A stretch of 64,000 nucleotides of DNA from NCBI GenBank assembly GCA_001683825.1, contig LXTR01000038.1, positions 365,212 through 429,211 on the forward strand, read 5' to 3'. The notes beneath the pieces were generated by a model. The model was given only the letters and a program-made list of their open reading frames with translations. It ran no database searches and was not told the origin of the DNA. The position numbers were made by a program, and so were the translations under genes. Source of the DNA: Flavobacteriaceae bacterium CP2B (GTDB taxonomy: Bacteria; Bacteroidota; Bacteroidia; Flavobacteriales; Flavobacteriaceae). Positions 15,888 through 25,207 of the stretch are shown here, one piece after another. Position 1 is the stretch's first letter. Every line of letters starts with the position of its first letter.

Positions 15888-16348
15888 GGCTATCCAATAT
15901 AAAGCAACACCTGTCTCACCTCAAAACAATGGGGTTCCAGTTACCAGACGGCGCAATGGTGCCCCGCCATTTCCACGTCACAGAGGTGGGTAAAATCACA
16001 AAGCACTTTATAGACTGTGGCGGAACGGTACGCAAGGAAGAAGTAGTCAGTTTTCAGTTATGGGAGGCCCATGACTACGACCACAGGTTGCACCCGGAAA
16101 AGCTGATACGCATTATCGAGCATTCCGAAAAAATCCTGGATTTGCCGGACGCAGAAATCGAGGTAGCGTACCAGGGCAATACCATTGGCACATATGGGTT
16201 GGATTTTGATGGCAGAAACTTTTTGCTCACGCCTAAGCATACCGACTGCCTTGCCAGGGATGCCTGCAGGGTCCCCGAAAAACCAAAAGTCAAACTATCC
16301 GACCCGGGCAACGAACCCTGTTGTGCCCCAGATGGAAATTGTTGCTAA
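15884..16348 (+). CDS. DUF6428-family protein of the arsenic operon
   Basis: A 154-residue soluble protein recognised as the small protein that commonly sits between arsR and the arsenate reductase in Bacteroidota (DUF6428). Seen: MRLSNIKQHLSHLKTMGFQL, VPRHFHVTEVGKITKHFIDC and SFQLWEAHDYDHRLHPEKLI, with several His/Asp/Cys that could bind metal, and a Cys-rich tail ending CCAPDGNCC. The biochemical role is not established to my knowledge; the tail suggests As(III) or metal binding. It is translationally coupled to the dead phosphatase gene upstream and followed 17 bases later by the active phosphatase. Confidence 0.82.
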   Translation: MRLSNIKQHLSHLKTMGFQLPDGAMVPRHFHVTEVGKITKHFIDCGGTVRKEEVVSFQLWEAHDYDHRLHPEKLIRIIEHSEKILDLPDAEIEVAYQGNTIGTYGLDFDGRNFLLTPKHTDCLARDACRVPEKPKVKLSDPGNEPCCAPDGNCC

Positions 16349-16365
16349 AAAACAATCCCTACCTC

Positions 16366-16998
16366 ATGATAAAAACAAAAATGAGCCTGTTCCCTGAAAT
16401 AGAAAAAGTCGTCAATACCCTCCACCCGGATAAAATCCCTGCAGACCGTAAAGCGGTTTTGCAGCCCCTTGCAGACTTCGTCAAAGCAAAGGTTGCAAAA
16501 GGCGAAGCCATACGCATTAATTTCATTTGCACGCATAACTCCCGCAGGAGTCATTTGTCCCAGGTATGGGCCCAAACATTGGCATCCCATTTTAAGGTCG
16601 GAGGCGTGTCGTGCTATTCCGGGGGTACAGAAGCAACCGTTTTGTTTCCGATGGTTGCGGAAACGCTGAAGAAACAAGGTTTTCAAATCCGCAGCCTTTC
16701 AGGGGGCGACAATCCCGTATATGCCATCAAATATGCGGAAAATGAAGCTCCCGTCATCGGGTTTTCCAAAAAACTGGATGATGACTTCAATCCAAAATCC
16801 GGGTTTGCCGCCATTATGACCTGCGATGCTGCCAATGAAGCCTGCCCTTTCGTGCCCGGGGCCGAGCAACGAATCCCTATTACGTTTGAAGACCCCAAGG
16901 TATTTGACCATACAACACAACAAGCCGAAAAGTATGAGGAAAGGAGTTTGCAGATCGCAACGGAACTTTGGTATGTTTTCTCACAAATTAATTCTTGA
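16366..16998 (+). CDS. Arsenate reductase-like low-molecular-weight tyrosine phosphatase
   Basis: A 210-residue protein that should reduce arsenate to arsenite using the LMW-PTPase fold. The P-loop FICTHNSRRSHLSQVW holds the nucleophile Cys55 and Arg61, and the C-terminal half contains IMTCDAANEACPFVPGAEQR, with the acidic loop and two further Cys available for the redox relay. Start ATG 16366 is used; ATG 16381 (MSLFPEIEK) is equally plausible. It sits directly upstream of ACR3 (3-base gap), so reduction and efflux are coupled. It is the active counterpart of the exported pseudo-enzyme at 15237. Confidence 0.9.
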   Translation: MIKTKMSLFPEIEKVVNTLHPDKIPADRKAVLQPLADFVKAKVAKGEAIRINFICTHNSRRSHLSQVWAQTLASHFKVGGVSCYSGGTEATVLFPMVAETLKKQGFQIRSLSGGDNPVYAIKYAENEAPVIGFSKKLDDDFNPKSGFAAIMTCDAANEACPFVPGAEQRIPITFEDPKVFDHTTQQAEKYEERSLQIATELWYVFSQINS

Positions 16999-17001
16999 AC
17001 A

Positions 17002-18048
17002 ATGGCGGTGAAAAAATTAAGTTTTTTGGATAGAAACCTTACGCTGTGGATTTTTATCGCAATGGCTATCGGGGTAGGTGTGGGTTATCTCTTCCCGGGG
17101 TTTCCCAATTTCATAAATTCACTCAGTAACGGCACGACCAATGTTCCCATAGCGATTGGCCTGATCGTGATGATGTACCCTCCCTTGGCTAAAGTGAACT
17201 ATGCCTTGTTGCCAAAAGTCTTTAGAAATGTAAAAATCCTGTCCATTTCATTGCTCCTCAATTGGATCATCGGTCCCGTGCTGATGTTTATCCTGGCAAT
17301 TACCTTTTTGAGCGATTATCCGGAGTATATGGTAGGGCTGATTTTGATAGGCCTGGCACGCTGCATCGCGATGGTCCTGGTATGGAACGACCTTGCAGAA
17401 GGCAGCAGCGAATACGGCGCGGGTTTGGTCGCGCTCAACAGCGTTTTTCAGGTCTTTGGGTATAGTTTTTATGCCTGGTTGTTTATTACCGTACTACCGC
17501 CCTATTTTGGGTTTGAAGGTGCGATCGTCGACATCTCCATCGGGACCATTGCCGAAAGCGTTGCCATCTATCTGGGCATTCCCTTTTTATTGGGGATACT
17601 TAGCAGGTTGCTCCTGGTAAGGTGGAAAGGGGAAGTGTGGTATACCCAAAAATTTATCCCTGCCATATCCCCCCTGACCCTGATCGCCCTGCTTTTTACG
17701 ATCGTGGTTATGTTTTCCCTCAAAGGGGAGTTGATTGTGGAGATCCCTATGGACGTGCTTATCATCGCCCTTCCCTTATTGCTGTATTTTACAATTATGT
17801 TCATCATTGGTTTTTTCTTCACCAGGGCGATGGGCGCGGAATACGATAAAACCGCATCTGTAGCCTTTACCGCTGCAGGCAACAATTTTGAATTGGCCAT
17901 TGCAGTAGCCATTGCGGTATTCGGCCTGAATTCCGGACAGGCATTTGCCGGGGTGATAGGGCCCTTGGTCGAGGTTCCGGCCCTGATACTTTTGGTGCGT
18001 GTCGCCTTTTGGCTCCGGAAAAAGTACTACAAACCACAAATGCTGTAA
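17002..18048 (+). CDS. acr3: ACR3-family arsenite efflux permease
   Basis: A 348-residue inner-membrane permease with about ten helices, expelling As(III) by the proton gradient. Family features: the opening [35 protein letters not shown], the helix-4 region [20 protein letters not shown] with the conserved Cys used for arsenite transport, and [19 protein letters not shown] with the conserved NNFELA motif near the end. Its length is typical. It is the last gene of the arsenic operon; no arsM or arsP follows and there is no clear T-run terminator. Confidence 0.95.
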   Translation: MAVKKLSFLDRNLTLWIFIAMAIGVGVGYLFPGFPNFINSLSNGTTNVPIAIGLIVMMYPPLAKVNYALLPKVFRNVKILSISLLLNWIIGPVLMFILAITFLSDYPEYMVGLILIGLARCIAMVLVWNDLAEGSSEYGAGLVALNSVFQVFGYSFYAWLFITVLPPYFGFEGAIVDISIGTIAESVAIYLGIPFLLGILSRLLLVRWKGEVWYTQKFIPAISPLTLIALLFTIVVMFSLKGELIVEIPMDVLIIALPLLLYFTIMFIIGFFFTRAMGAEYDKTASVAFTAAGNNFELAIAVAIAVFGLNSGQAFAGVIGPLVEVPALILLVRVAFWLRKKYYKPQML

Positions 18049-18480
18049 ATATAATTGTTCCGTTCCCGGCCATATATGCTTGCCCTCCCCCAGCGGAACC
18101 CTTTTTTGAAGACTTGGAAATACCAGGTTGCTGGCATGCATTGGGGGCTATGAGTACGCAGACGCAGGGTATATCGTTTCGCGGGAATGGGACTTGGCGG
18201 TTTCAGGGTTATCAAAGTGCAATGATCCCCTTACCTGGCGCCTTGCACGCCCCCACCCTGCCGTCCGCACAAATTGCAGGTGGTTTTTGCAGGTCGTAAG
18301 TTTTTTCCTGTAAAAACCAAAGGCTTTACTATGGGCGTCCCGGTTTGAGAAGCAAAACCCTTCCTTTTCCCAAGGTCCTGTCGCAAAAAGGCAATCCCTA
18401 TCGGATTATTTTGTATTTTCCTGAAGGCTTAAGTCCGCTTTTATAGGAGCCAGGCCCATTCACCACCAACCACGACCATT
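18049..18480. other. Intergenic region between arsenic operon and signalling operon
   Basis: No gene, repeat or clear terminator recognised. Short open frames here lack codon-like character. It must contain the promoter of the sensor kinase gene, but I cannot place it with confidence. Confidence 0.5.
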
Positions 18481-21400
18481 ATGGGATTACAATGCCAAGG
18501 CCATCTCAAAGGATTCCGAACCGCCATCCTTGCCATCACCTTGCTTTCGGGATGTTACCTGGGAACTTCACAAGAGCAGGTAGGAAAACCGTTTATCACC
18601 AATTACAGCTACCAGGAATATGAAGGCAGCCCGGTGAACTGGTGGGAACTGGAGGACGAAAAAGGGGTGATGTATTTCGCCAACGGGATCGGGGTATTGC
18701 AGTATGATGGGGTCAACTGGAAAGTGATCCCGATGAACGATAGCGCCCGCTGCCTCGTACAAGATGATATGGGCACTATTTATGTAGGCGGGATTGGGGA
18801 GTTTGGCTTCCTGCAACCCGATGACAAGGGGAACCTCACGTTTACATCCCTGGTAGATAAGATCCCGGAGGAACACAAGGAATTCCGCGATGTCTGGGAA
18901 GTTGATTACTACCAGGGGCGGGTCATCTTTCGGACGGAGTTTAAATTGTATTGCTGGGACGGCGAGAAAATCAAGGTTATTGAGTCCAGCGAAGGCTATC
19001 ATGTGGGGAACATCGTCAATGGTACGTACTACCTCCGGATCTGGGGCCGGGGGCTCTGCTACCTGAAAGAAGATGACACCTTTGCATTGGTGCCCAACGG
19101 CGAACGCTTTGCCGATGAACGGATCTATGTGATCCTCCCTTATGATAAGGAAACTGTCCTGATTGGCACCCGCAACGAAGGTTTCTACCTTTTTGACGGA
19201 GAAAACTTTACGCCCTTTAAAACCGGGGTGGATGACTATGTGAAAGGAAAGCTCTATCTCCCGGGGGTGGCCCTGGAGGATGGCCGCTTTGCCTTTAATA
19301 CCTTCAGTGACGGCACGTACCTCACGGACCATGATGGCAACCTCATACAAAAATACACCACGGAAAACGGGCTGCAGGATGGTAGCGTAGACCACCTCTA
19401 CCTTGATTCGCGCGGGGTGCTCTGGATGTCGCTCTTCAACGGTATTTCCAATGTCAACTTAAATTCAAGCTTCACGGTCCTCGATACAGACATGGGGCTT
19501 ACCACCAATGTGGTTTTCTCCATGTATAAATACAACTCCCGTATGTACCTGGGGACCAACAATGGGATTTTCTACCTGGACGAAGGCTCCAGGGAAGTTA
19601 AACCTGTGGCCGGCACCAGCGGGCAGGCGGGCAATTTCCTCGAAATCAATGGCCGGTTATACGGCATTACCGGAGACATGGGTTTTTTCGAAATCATCGG
19701 GACGGAGTTTGTGTACGTCAAGCGCAGCGTCAATTACGACCTGCGTGCCAATGTCATCATACAATCGAGGCGGGACCCCAACCGTATATTTTTGGGGCAT
19801 CAGCAGGGGATCAGCAGTTTTTATTTCAATACCGCGGCGAACCAGTTTGAACCGGAGTCTTCCAAAAGTGACCTGAGTGGCGGGTCCGGGGTGGATCTGG
19901 CCGAAACCGCAGAGGGCAACCTCTGGATCGAATCGGAGAACGACCAGGGGCAGGTGTACCTTTTGGTAGGGGACTACCAGGGTCAGAAATTGGATTTGTG
20001 CAGTTCTGAAATTGTCACATACAACCAGAAGGATGGCTTGCCCCCCTCCGATATAAGCTTTGGCAAGGTAGAAGACGAAATACACTTTTATGCCCCTGAT
20101 ACCGAACAAACCCTGCGATTCAACAAGGAACTAAATCGTTTTGAAGCAACCGAATTTTTCTATAGCCCTTATATAAAATGGAACAGCGGGAGCTCAAACA
20201 TCATCCCGGATGGGTCTGGCAAAGTATGGTTTGATCTGGGCACCGGGGTCGTAGTTGCCGAAAAGGGCACAGACGGTGCGTATGCCTTCAACACGGAAAC
20301 CTTCAAAGAGCTGAACAAACGGTATATCTGGAATATCTATCCTGAGGATCCCAAAGCTGACGGCACACAACTCGTCTGGATGTCGGGCCCCGATGGCATT
20401 GTGCGATATGAAGGTAAACTCGAGAAGCCTTTGACCCCCAATTTCGATGTCCACATCAGGAGCCTGTCAATTGCCGGCGATTCCCTGGTCTACGGGGGCG
20501 CCACCGGTTTTCCGGAAGATATGCGGATAGATTACACGAACAATACCGTGGGCATTGGCTACGCCGCCCCTTTGTTTATCGCACAGAATGACGTGCAATA
20601 TAGTACGCAATTGACGGGGATTGATGACGATTGGTCTGAGTGGACCAAACAGGCCAGCAGGGAGTACATCAACTTACCGGCCGGGAAATACACCTTTAAG
20701 GTAAAGGCCAGGAATGTCTACGGGGTGATCAGTCCGGAAAAGGCCATTACCTTTACCGTCATTCCCCCCTGGTTCCTGACCCTATGGGCCTATTTCCTGT
20801 ATATAGTGGCCTTTCTGGCAATTACCTATGCGATTGTGCGGTTGCGCACCAGCATCCTTCTCAATCAACAAAAAGAACTGGAACTCCGGGTCGATGAGCG
20901 TACCAGGGAGGTACAGCAACGCCTGGAAGAGCTGGACACGGTAAACAAAGTCAGCAAGGCCCTGACCGAAAAACTGGAACTCAATGAACTCATCCAGCGG
21001 GTCGGAGATGAGATGAAACACCTTTTTAAATCGGACATCACCTACCTGGCGATCCTAGACCCACAAACCCGGATCATCAATTTCCCGTACCAGGACGGGG
21101 ATGAAATGCCCCCCATGAAATATGGGGAGGGGCTTACCTCCCAGATTATACAGTCCGGGCAACCCATGCTGATCAACAGGGACAGCGATATCATTGCAGA
21201 ATACAACAAATATGGGATTTCACAAACCGGCAAACAGGCGGTTTCCTACCTGGGCGTACCCATCCCCGTCGAAGATAAAATCATCGGGGTGCTGAGTGTG
21301 CAGAGTACCCAGCAGGAAAGTCGCTTTAACGATGCAGACAAGAACCTGTTGAGTACCATCGCCATCAATGTAGGCGTGGCCCTGCATAATGCCGAGCTTT

Positions 21401-22863
21401 TCGAGGAAGCCAAGGTGGCAAAGGCAAGGGCCGAAGATGCCAACGAGGCCAAGAGCGCCTTCCTCTCTACGGTCAGCCACGAGCTGCGCACCCCCCTGAC
21501 CTCGGTATTGGGCTTTGCGAAAATCATCAGGAAACGGCTCGAAGACAAGATCTTCCCCGCCGTTGCTATCGAGGACCAAAAAATGAAACGGACCATGAAG
21601 CAGGTAAGCGAAAACCTGAATGTGGTGGTGTCTGAAGGGGAACGGCTTACCAACCTGATCAATGATGTACTCGACCTGGCCAAAATTGAATCGGGCCGGA
21701 TGGAATGGAACAAAAAACCCATCTTTTTACAGGATGTCATCAGCCGCGCCATCGCCAGTACGTCTTCCCTCTTCGGGGAAAAGGGGCTTACCCTCAAGAA
21801 AAACGTCCCGGCCGACCTGCCTCTGGTAAATGCCGATGAAGACAAGCTGATACAGGTAGTTATCAACCTCCTGTCTAACGCCGTGAAATTTACGGAGAAG
21901 GGAAAAGTCCTTATCGAGGCCACCCTCGATAAAAGCCAGATCATCGTAGAGGTCCAGGATACGGGTATAGGCATTGCCGAGGAGGATAAACATAAAATCT
22001 TTGAACGCTTCCGGCAGGCAGGCGATACCCTGACCGACAAGCCCAAAGGGACCGGGCTGGGCCTTCCCATTTGCCGGGAGATCATAGAACACCACGGTGG
22101 GATCATCTGGATGAAAAGCGAGCCGGGCGTTGGAAGTACCTTCTTCTTTTCCATCCCGGTGATCGGGGAAGGATCGGTCCAGGCACCCATGCAACTGGAA
22201 AGGATCCTGAAAAGCCTTAAGAAGCAAATTAAACACTCCTCCCTTAAAGGGGTCAAACACAGTCCTACCATACTGGTGGTGGATGACGACACCCCAATCC
22301 GGTCGCTGCTCCGCCAGGAACTCGGGGAGGCAGGCTATGAGGTGAAGGAAGCCGGCAATGGGAAAGCGGCCCTGGACATGGTGCGGTTGAACAAGCCCGA
22401 TTTGATCATCCTGGACGTGATGATGCCCGAAATAAACGGTTTTGACGTGGCCGCAGTACTTAAAAATGATCCCGCCACCATGGATATTCCCATCATCATC
22501 CTTTCCATTGTACAGGACAAGGAAAGGGGCTATAAAATAGGGGTCGACCGTTACCTCACCAAACCCATCAACACAGACCAATTATTCCATGAGGTGGAAG
22601 AACTCCTGGAACAGGGGGTTTCCAAGAAAAAAGTACTGGTGGTAGACGAGGATGCCTCTGCGGTAAAATCACTTACCGACGTACTGAGTGCCCGCGGCTA
22701 CAAGGTGATGGAAACCAGTGCCAAAAACCTGGTGGTCACGGCAACGGAATCCCAACCGGACATCATTATGCTCAACGCCGTAAGCAATGGCGACCAAAAG
22801 GTCATCAAGGATCTGAAACTCCAAAAAGGGATGGAAAATGTCATGTTTTTCATCTATGAATAA
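18481..22863 (+). CDS. Hybrid sensor histidine kinase: propeller, Y_Y_Y, GAF, kinase, two receivers
   Basis: A 1460-residue membrane sensor. An N-terminal export signal with a possible lipobox (TLLSGC) leads into ~650 residues of periplasmic two-component propeller repeats (WELEDEKGVMYFANGIGVLQ type). A Y_Y_Y domain follows at ~700-765, a transmembrane helix at ~765-788 (LTLWAYFLYIVAFLAITYAI), a coiled coil, and a GAF domain at ~833-977. The HisKA has phospho-acceptor His1000 (STVSHELRTPLTS), followed by HATPase (NLLSNAVKFTEKG, DTGIGI, GTGLGLPI). The first receiver has Asp1312 (IILDVMMPEING). The second receiver is short and has Asn1432 where Asp belongs (IIMLNAVSNGD), so it should not be phosphorylated. 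It is the first gene of a three-gene signalling operon (18-base gap to the next). Confidence 0.92.
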   Translation: MGLQCQGHLKGFRTAILAITLLSGCYLGTSQEQVGKPFITNYSYQEYEGSPVNWWELEDEKGVMYFANGIGVLQYDGVNWKVIPMNDSARCLVQDDMGTIYVGGIGEFGFLQPDDKGNLTFTSLVDKIPEEHKEFRDVWEVDYYQGRVIFRTEFKLYCWDGEKIKVIESSEGYHVGNIVNGTYYLRIWGRGLCYLKEDDTFALVPNGERFADERIYVILPYDKETVLIGTRNEGFYLFDGENFTPFKTGVDDYVKGKLYLPGVALEDGRFAFNTFSDGTYLTDHDGNLIQKYTTENGLQDGSVDHLYLDSRGVLWMSLFNGISNVNLNSSFTVLDTDMGLTTNVVFSMYKYNSRMYLGTNNGIFYLDEGSREVKPVAGTSGQAGNFLEINGRLYGITGDMGFFEIIGTEFVYVKRSVNYDLRANVIIQSRRDPNRIFLGHQQGISSFYFNTAANQFEPESSKSDLSGGSGVDLAETAEGNLWIESENDQGQVYLLVGDYQGQKLDLCSSEIVTYNQKDGLPPSDISFGKVEDEIHFYAPDTEQTLRFNKELNRFEATEFFYSPYIKWNSGSSNIIPDGSGKVWFDLGTGVVVAEKGTDGAYAFNTETFKELNKRYIWNIYPEDPKADGTQLVWMSGPDGIVRYEGKLEKPLTPNFDVHIRSLSIAGDSLVYGGATGFPEDMRIDYTNNTVGIGYAAPLFIAQNDVQYSTQLTGIDDDWSEWTKQASREYINLPAGKYTFKVKARNVYGVISPEKAITFTVIPPWFLTLWAYFLYIVAFLAITYAIVRLRTSILLNQQKELELRVDERTREVQQRLEELDTVNKVSKALTEKLELNELIQRVGDEMKHLFKSDITYLAILDPQTRIINFPYQDGDEMPPMKYGEGLTSQIIQSGQPMLINRDSDIIAEYNKYGISQTGKQAVSYLGVPIPVEDKIIGVLSVQSTQQESRFNDADKNLLSTIAINVGVALHNAELFEEAKVAKARAEDANEAKSAFLSTVSHELRTPLTSVLGFAKIIRKRLEDKIFPAVAIEDQKMKRTMKQVSENLNVVVSEGERLTNLINDVLDLAKIESGRMEWNKKPIFLQDVISRAIASTSSLFGEKGLTLKKNVPADLPLVNADEDKLIQVVINLLSNAVKFTEKGKVLIEATLDKSQIIVEVQDTGIGIAEEDKHKIFERFRQAGDTLTDKPKGTGLGLPICREIIEHHGGIIWMKSEPGVGSTFFFSIPVIGEGSVQAPMQLERILKSLKKQIKHSSLKGVKHSPTILVVDDDTPIRSLLRQELGEAGYEVKEAGNGKAALDMVRLNKPDLIILDVMMPEINGFDVAAVLKNDPATMDIPIIILSIVQDKERGYKIGVDRYLTKPINTDQLFHEVEELLEQGVSKKKVLVVDEDASAVKSLTDVLSARGYKVMETSAKNLVVTATESQPDIIMLNAVSNGDQKVIKDLKLQKGMENVMFFIYE

Positions 22864-22881
22864 AAGTACAACAGCGCGTAT

Positions 22882-23259
22882 ATGAACAAAAAATTACTGA
22901 TTGTAGACGACGAGGCACACATCCGTATGCTCATCGAACAAACCCTGGAAGACCTAGAGGATGACGGGGTGGAGCTACTGTTCGCCGAAAACGGGGAAGA
23001 GGCCCTGGAGCTTATAAAGAAAGAGGAGCCAGACCTGGTATTCCTGGATGTCATGATGCCCAAAATGAACGGGATGGAAGTATGCCAGAAGGTGAAGAAG
23101 GTACTCCACCTGGACCATGTCTACATCATCCTCCTAACGGCAAAAGGACAGGAGGTAGACCGGCAAAAAGGGTTGGAAATGGGGGCCAATAAGTACATGA
23201 CGAAGCCCTTTGACCCGGACGAAATGCTGGCGGTGGCAGAAGAAGTATTGAAATTATAG
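22882..23259 (+). CDS. Single-domain response regulator (CheY-like)
   Basis: A 125-residue stand-alone receiver: LLIVDDEAHIRMLIEQTLED with the acidic pair, the phospho-acceptor Asp in LVFLDVMMPKMNG, the Thr and Lys switch residues in IILLTAKGQEVD and KYMTKPFDPDEML. It has no output domain, so it signals by protein contact, probably as the diffusible acceptor of the upstream hybrid kinase (18 bases away) acting on the cyclase encoded 3 bases downstream. Confidence 0.93.
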   Translation: MNKKLLIVDDEAHIRMLIEQTLEDLEDDGVELLFAENGEEALELIKKEEPDLVFLDVMMPKMNGMEVCQKVKKVLHLDHVYIILLTAKGQEVDRQKGLEMGANKYMTKPFDPDEMLAVAEEVLKL

Positions 23260-23262
23260 CGA

Positions 23263-24957
23263 ATGTCTGGCCCCTCTATAACCGCGTACGCCAAAGTACT
23301 CAGGAGCCTCCTGAAAAAAGAAGCTTCGGCCATCCATTTGATGGAACGCCTGGCCGATCTTTTGCAAGTGGATCTTTCTGTAGAGGACAGCTCTGGCAGC
23401 ATGTTGTATGGCCAACCTAACAAAAACGAGCACCGTTTCCCGCTCCGGGAAAATGGCACCATATATGGCGTCCTGCAGGCTAACAAGGCCTCAGGGGGCC
23501 TTATCGCAGAACTTCTTGAGCTGTTGGTTAAAAAAGAACTGGAAAAGAAATCCATTGGGAGCGAGGTGCTTGGCCTCTACCGCGAAATCAATATGATCTA
23601 CAATTTCAGTGAAATGATTTCAGAAAAAATTGACGCGGTTTCCATTGCCCAAACTGCCCTGGAGGAAGCCTCACAGATTATCGACGCCACCCACGGGCTC
23701 TTTCTGGTCTACGAAGAAGAACTGGACCGGGTGATAGAAATGGCCTCTTTTGGGGACAGCCCCGACCGGGGTGCCAATATCGCAAAACTCAATCATTTGC
23801 TGAAGGAATTGATTGACAGGGGTACTTCGTCTATCGTCCCAAGGGACAGGATTGCCAACAATCCGGCCCTGTTGCACCTGAAATCCGTAATGTATGCCCC
23901 CCTGAAAGTGAAACACAGGACCCTGGGGATCATCGTCCTGGGGCATAGCGAGGAAAAAGAGTTCACCGCGGCGGAGTTAAAACTACTAACCACCATAGCC
24001 CTGCAATCTGCAGGGGCCATAGAAAGCGCCCATTTGTTTCAAAAGGGATTGAAGGAAGCCAGGGATAAAGAAGAGGCGATTCGCGAAATGCACGAAGTGA
24101 GCCAAAAGTTTGTGCCCAAGGAATTTATTAAATCCCTGGGGAAGAATACCCTCTCTGAAGTGGCCCTTGGCGACCTGGCTGAGCGGGAGGTTACCGTTTT
24201 ATTTGCCGATATAAGGGGGTTTACCGGCCACGCAGAGCGTTTGGAGCCCAGGGACAATTTCCTTTTTATCAATTCATTCAACAAAAGGATGGGGCCCATT
24301 GTGCGGAAACACGATGGTTTCATCATGCAATACCTGGGCGACGGCTTTATGGCCCTTTTCCCCAAAGGCTCACAACACGCCCTCCGTGCCTCTGTGGAGA
24401 TGCATAAAGCGTTGGAAGCATACAATAAGGAACGGCAGGAGAAAAACCGTTTTCCGGTGAAGATCGGGATAGGTATGCAGAACGGTAGCCTGATTATGGG
24501 GATTACCGGAGACGTAGACCGCCTGGACGCGGCCATCATCTCCGATACCGTCAATACGGCTTCGAGGATCGAAGGCCTGTCCAAACATTTCGGTTCCTCT
24601 ATTTTGCTCACGCAATTTTGCAAAAACAACCTCAGCGATCCGGAAGAATTTGAATTCCGGTATTTGGGGCCCGTGCAGGTACAGGGAAAACAACAACCCA
24701 TCGGCCTGTTTGAATGTATAAATGGGGATGAACGCACCTTGTATGAGCACAAATTAAATACGCTGGGCGAATTCAAACGGGGGATGAAATACTATTTCGA
24801 CAAGGAGTTTGCCATGGCTGCAGTAACCTTCCAGAAGGTGCATAAAAAAAACCGGAACGACTTGCCAGCCAGGCTATTCCTGAATCGTTCGGCCCACCTG
24901 ATCACCCAGGAAATCGGGGACGACTGGAAAGGCATAGAATCCATGACCCGGAAATGA
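23263..24957 (+). CDS. GAF-domain class III nucleotide cyclase
   Basis: A 564-residue cytoplasmic enzyme. A poorly defined N-terminal ~110 residues precede a GAF domain at ~120-265 (SIAQTALEEASQIIDATHGL ... VMYAPLKVKHRTLGIIVLGH), a linker helix, and the catalytic domain at ~290-490. The metal Asps are Asp316 (VTVLFADIRGFT) and Asp360 (YLGDGFMALF); the transition-state residues are Asn431 and Arg435 (SDTVNTASRIEGL). The Lys that usually marks adenylyl cyclases appears to be Gln356, so ATP or GTP preference cannot be decided. The C-terminal ~70 residues resemble TPR-type helices. As the last gene of the operon it links the two-component system to cyclic nucleotide signalling. Confidence 0.9.
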   Translation: MSGPSITAYAKVLRSLLKKEASAIHLMERLADLLQVDLSVEDSSGSMLYGQPNKNEHRFPLRENGTIYGVLQANKASGGLIAELLELLVKKELEKKSIGSEVLGLYREINMIYNFSEMISEKIDAVSIAQTALEEASQIIDATHGLFLVYEEELDRVIEMASFGDSPDRGANIAKLNHLLKELIDRGTSSIVPRDRIANNPALLHLKSVMYAPLKVKHRTLGIIVLGHSEEKEFTAAELKLLTTIALQSAGAIESAHLFQKGLKEARDKEEAIREMHEVSQKFVPKEFIKSLGKNTLSEVALGDLAEREVTVLFADIRGFTGHAERLEPRDNFLFINSFNKRMGPIVRKHDGFIMQYLGDGFMALFPKGSQHALRASVEMHKALEAYNKERQEKNRFPVKIGIGMQNGSLIMGITGDVDRLDAAIISDTVNTASRIEGLSKHFGSSILLTQFCKNNLSDPEEFEFRYLGPVQVQGKQQPIGLFECINGDERTLYEHKLNTLGEFKRGMKYYFDKEFAMAAVTFQKVHKKNRNDLPARLFLNRSAHLITQEIGDDWKGIESMTRK

Positions 24958-25207
24958 AATGCCAGGGCTTCCTGGAATTTCCCTGGTTTACATAGGCCTT
25001 GCCCCACACCTCTTGTACCACCTCCCACCCCAGTGTCCCCGCTGGGCGGCATAGTGCTGGTATTTGCCGACCATGGTTGTCCAAATGTGCCTGTCATTTT
25101 GAACAAAATGAACGATTGGTCCCAATTAATGGCAATACATCGTGATTTACCCCCGAAATTCATTCATTTTTTACCTTATGTTTAACTTTACGTAATGTTT
25201 TCCTAAC

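Noticed and set aside
18568..19395. Long minus-strand frame opposite the sensor kinase
   Set aside because: It is a mirror of the G+C-rich kinase gene; no start context or domain. The same holds for 21246-22292, 21727-22581 and 24039-24776.
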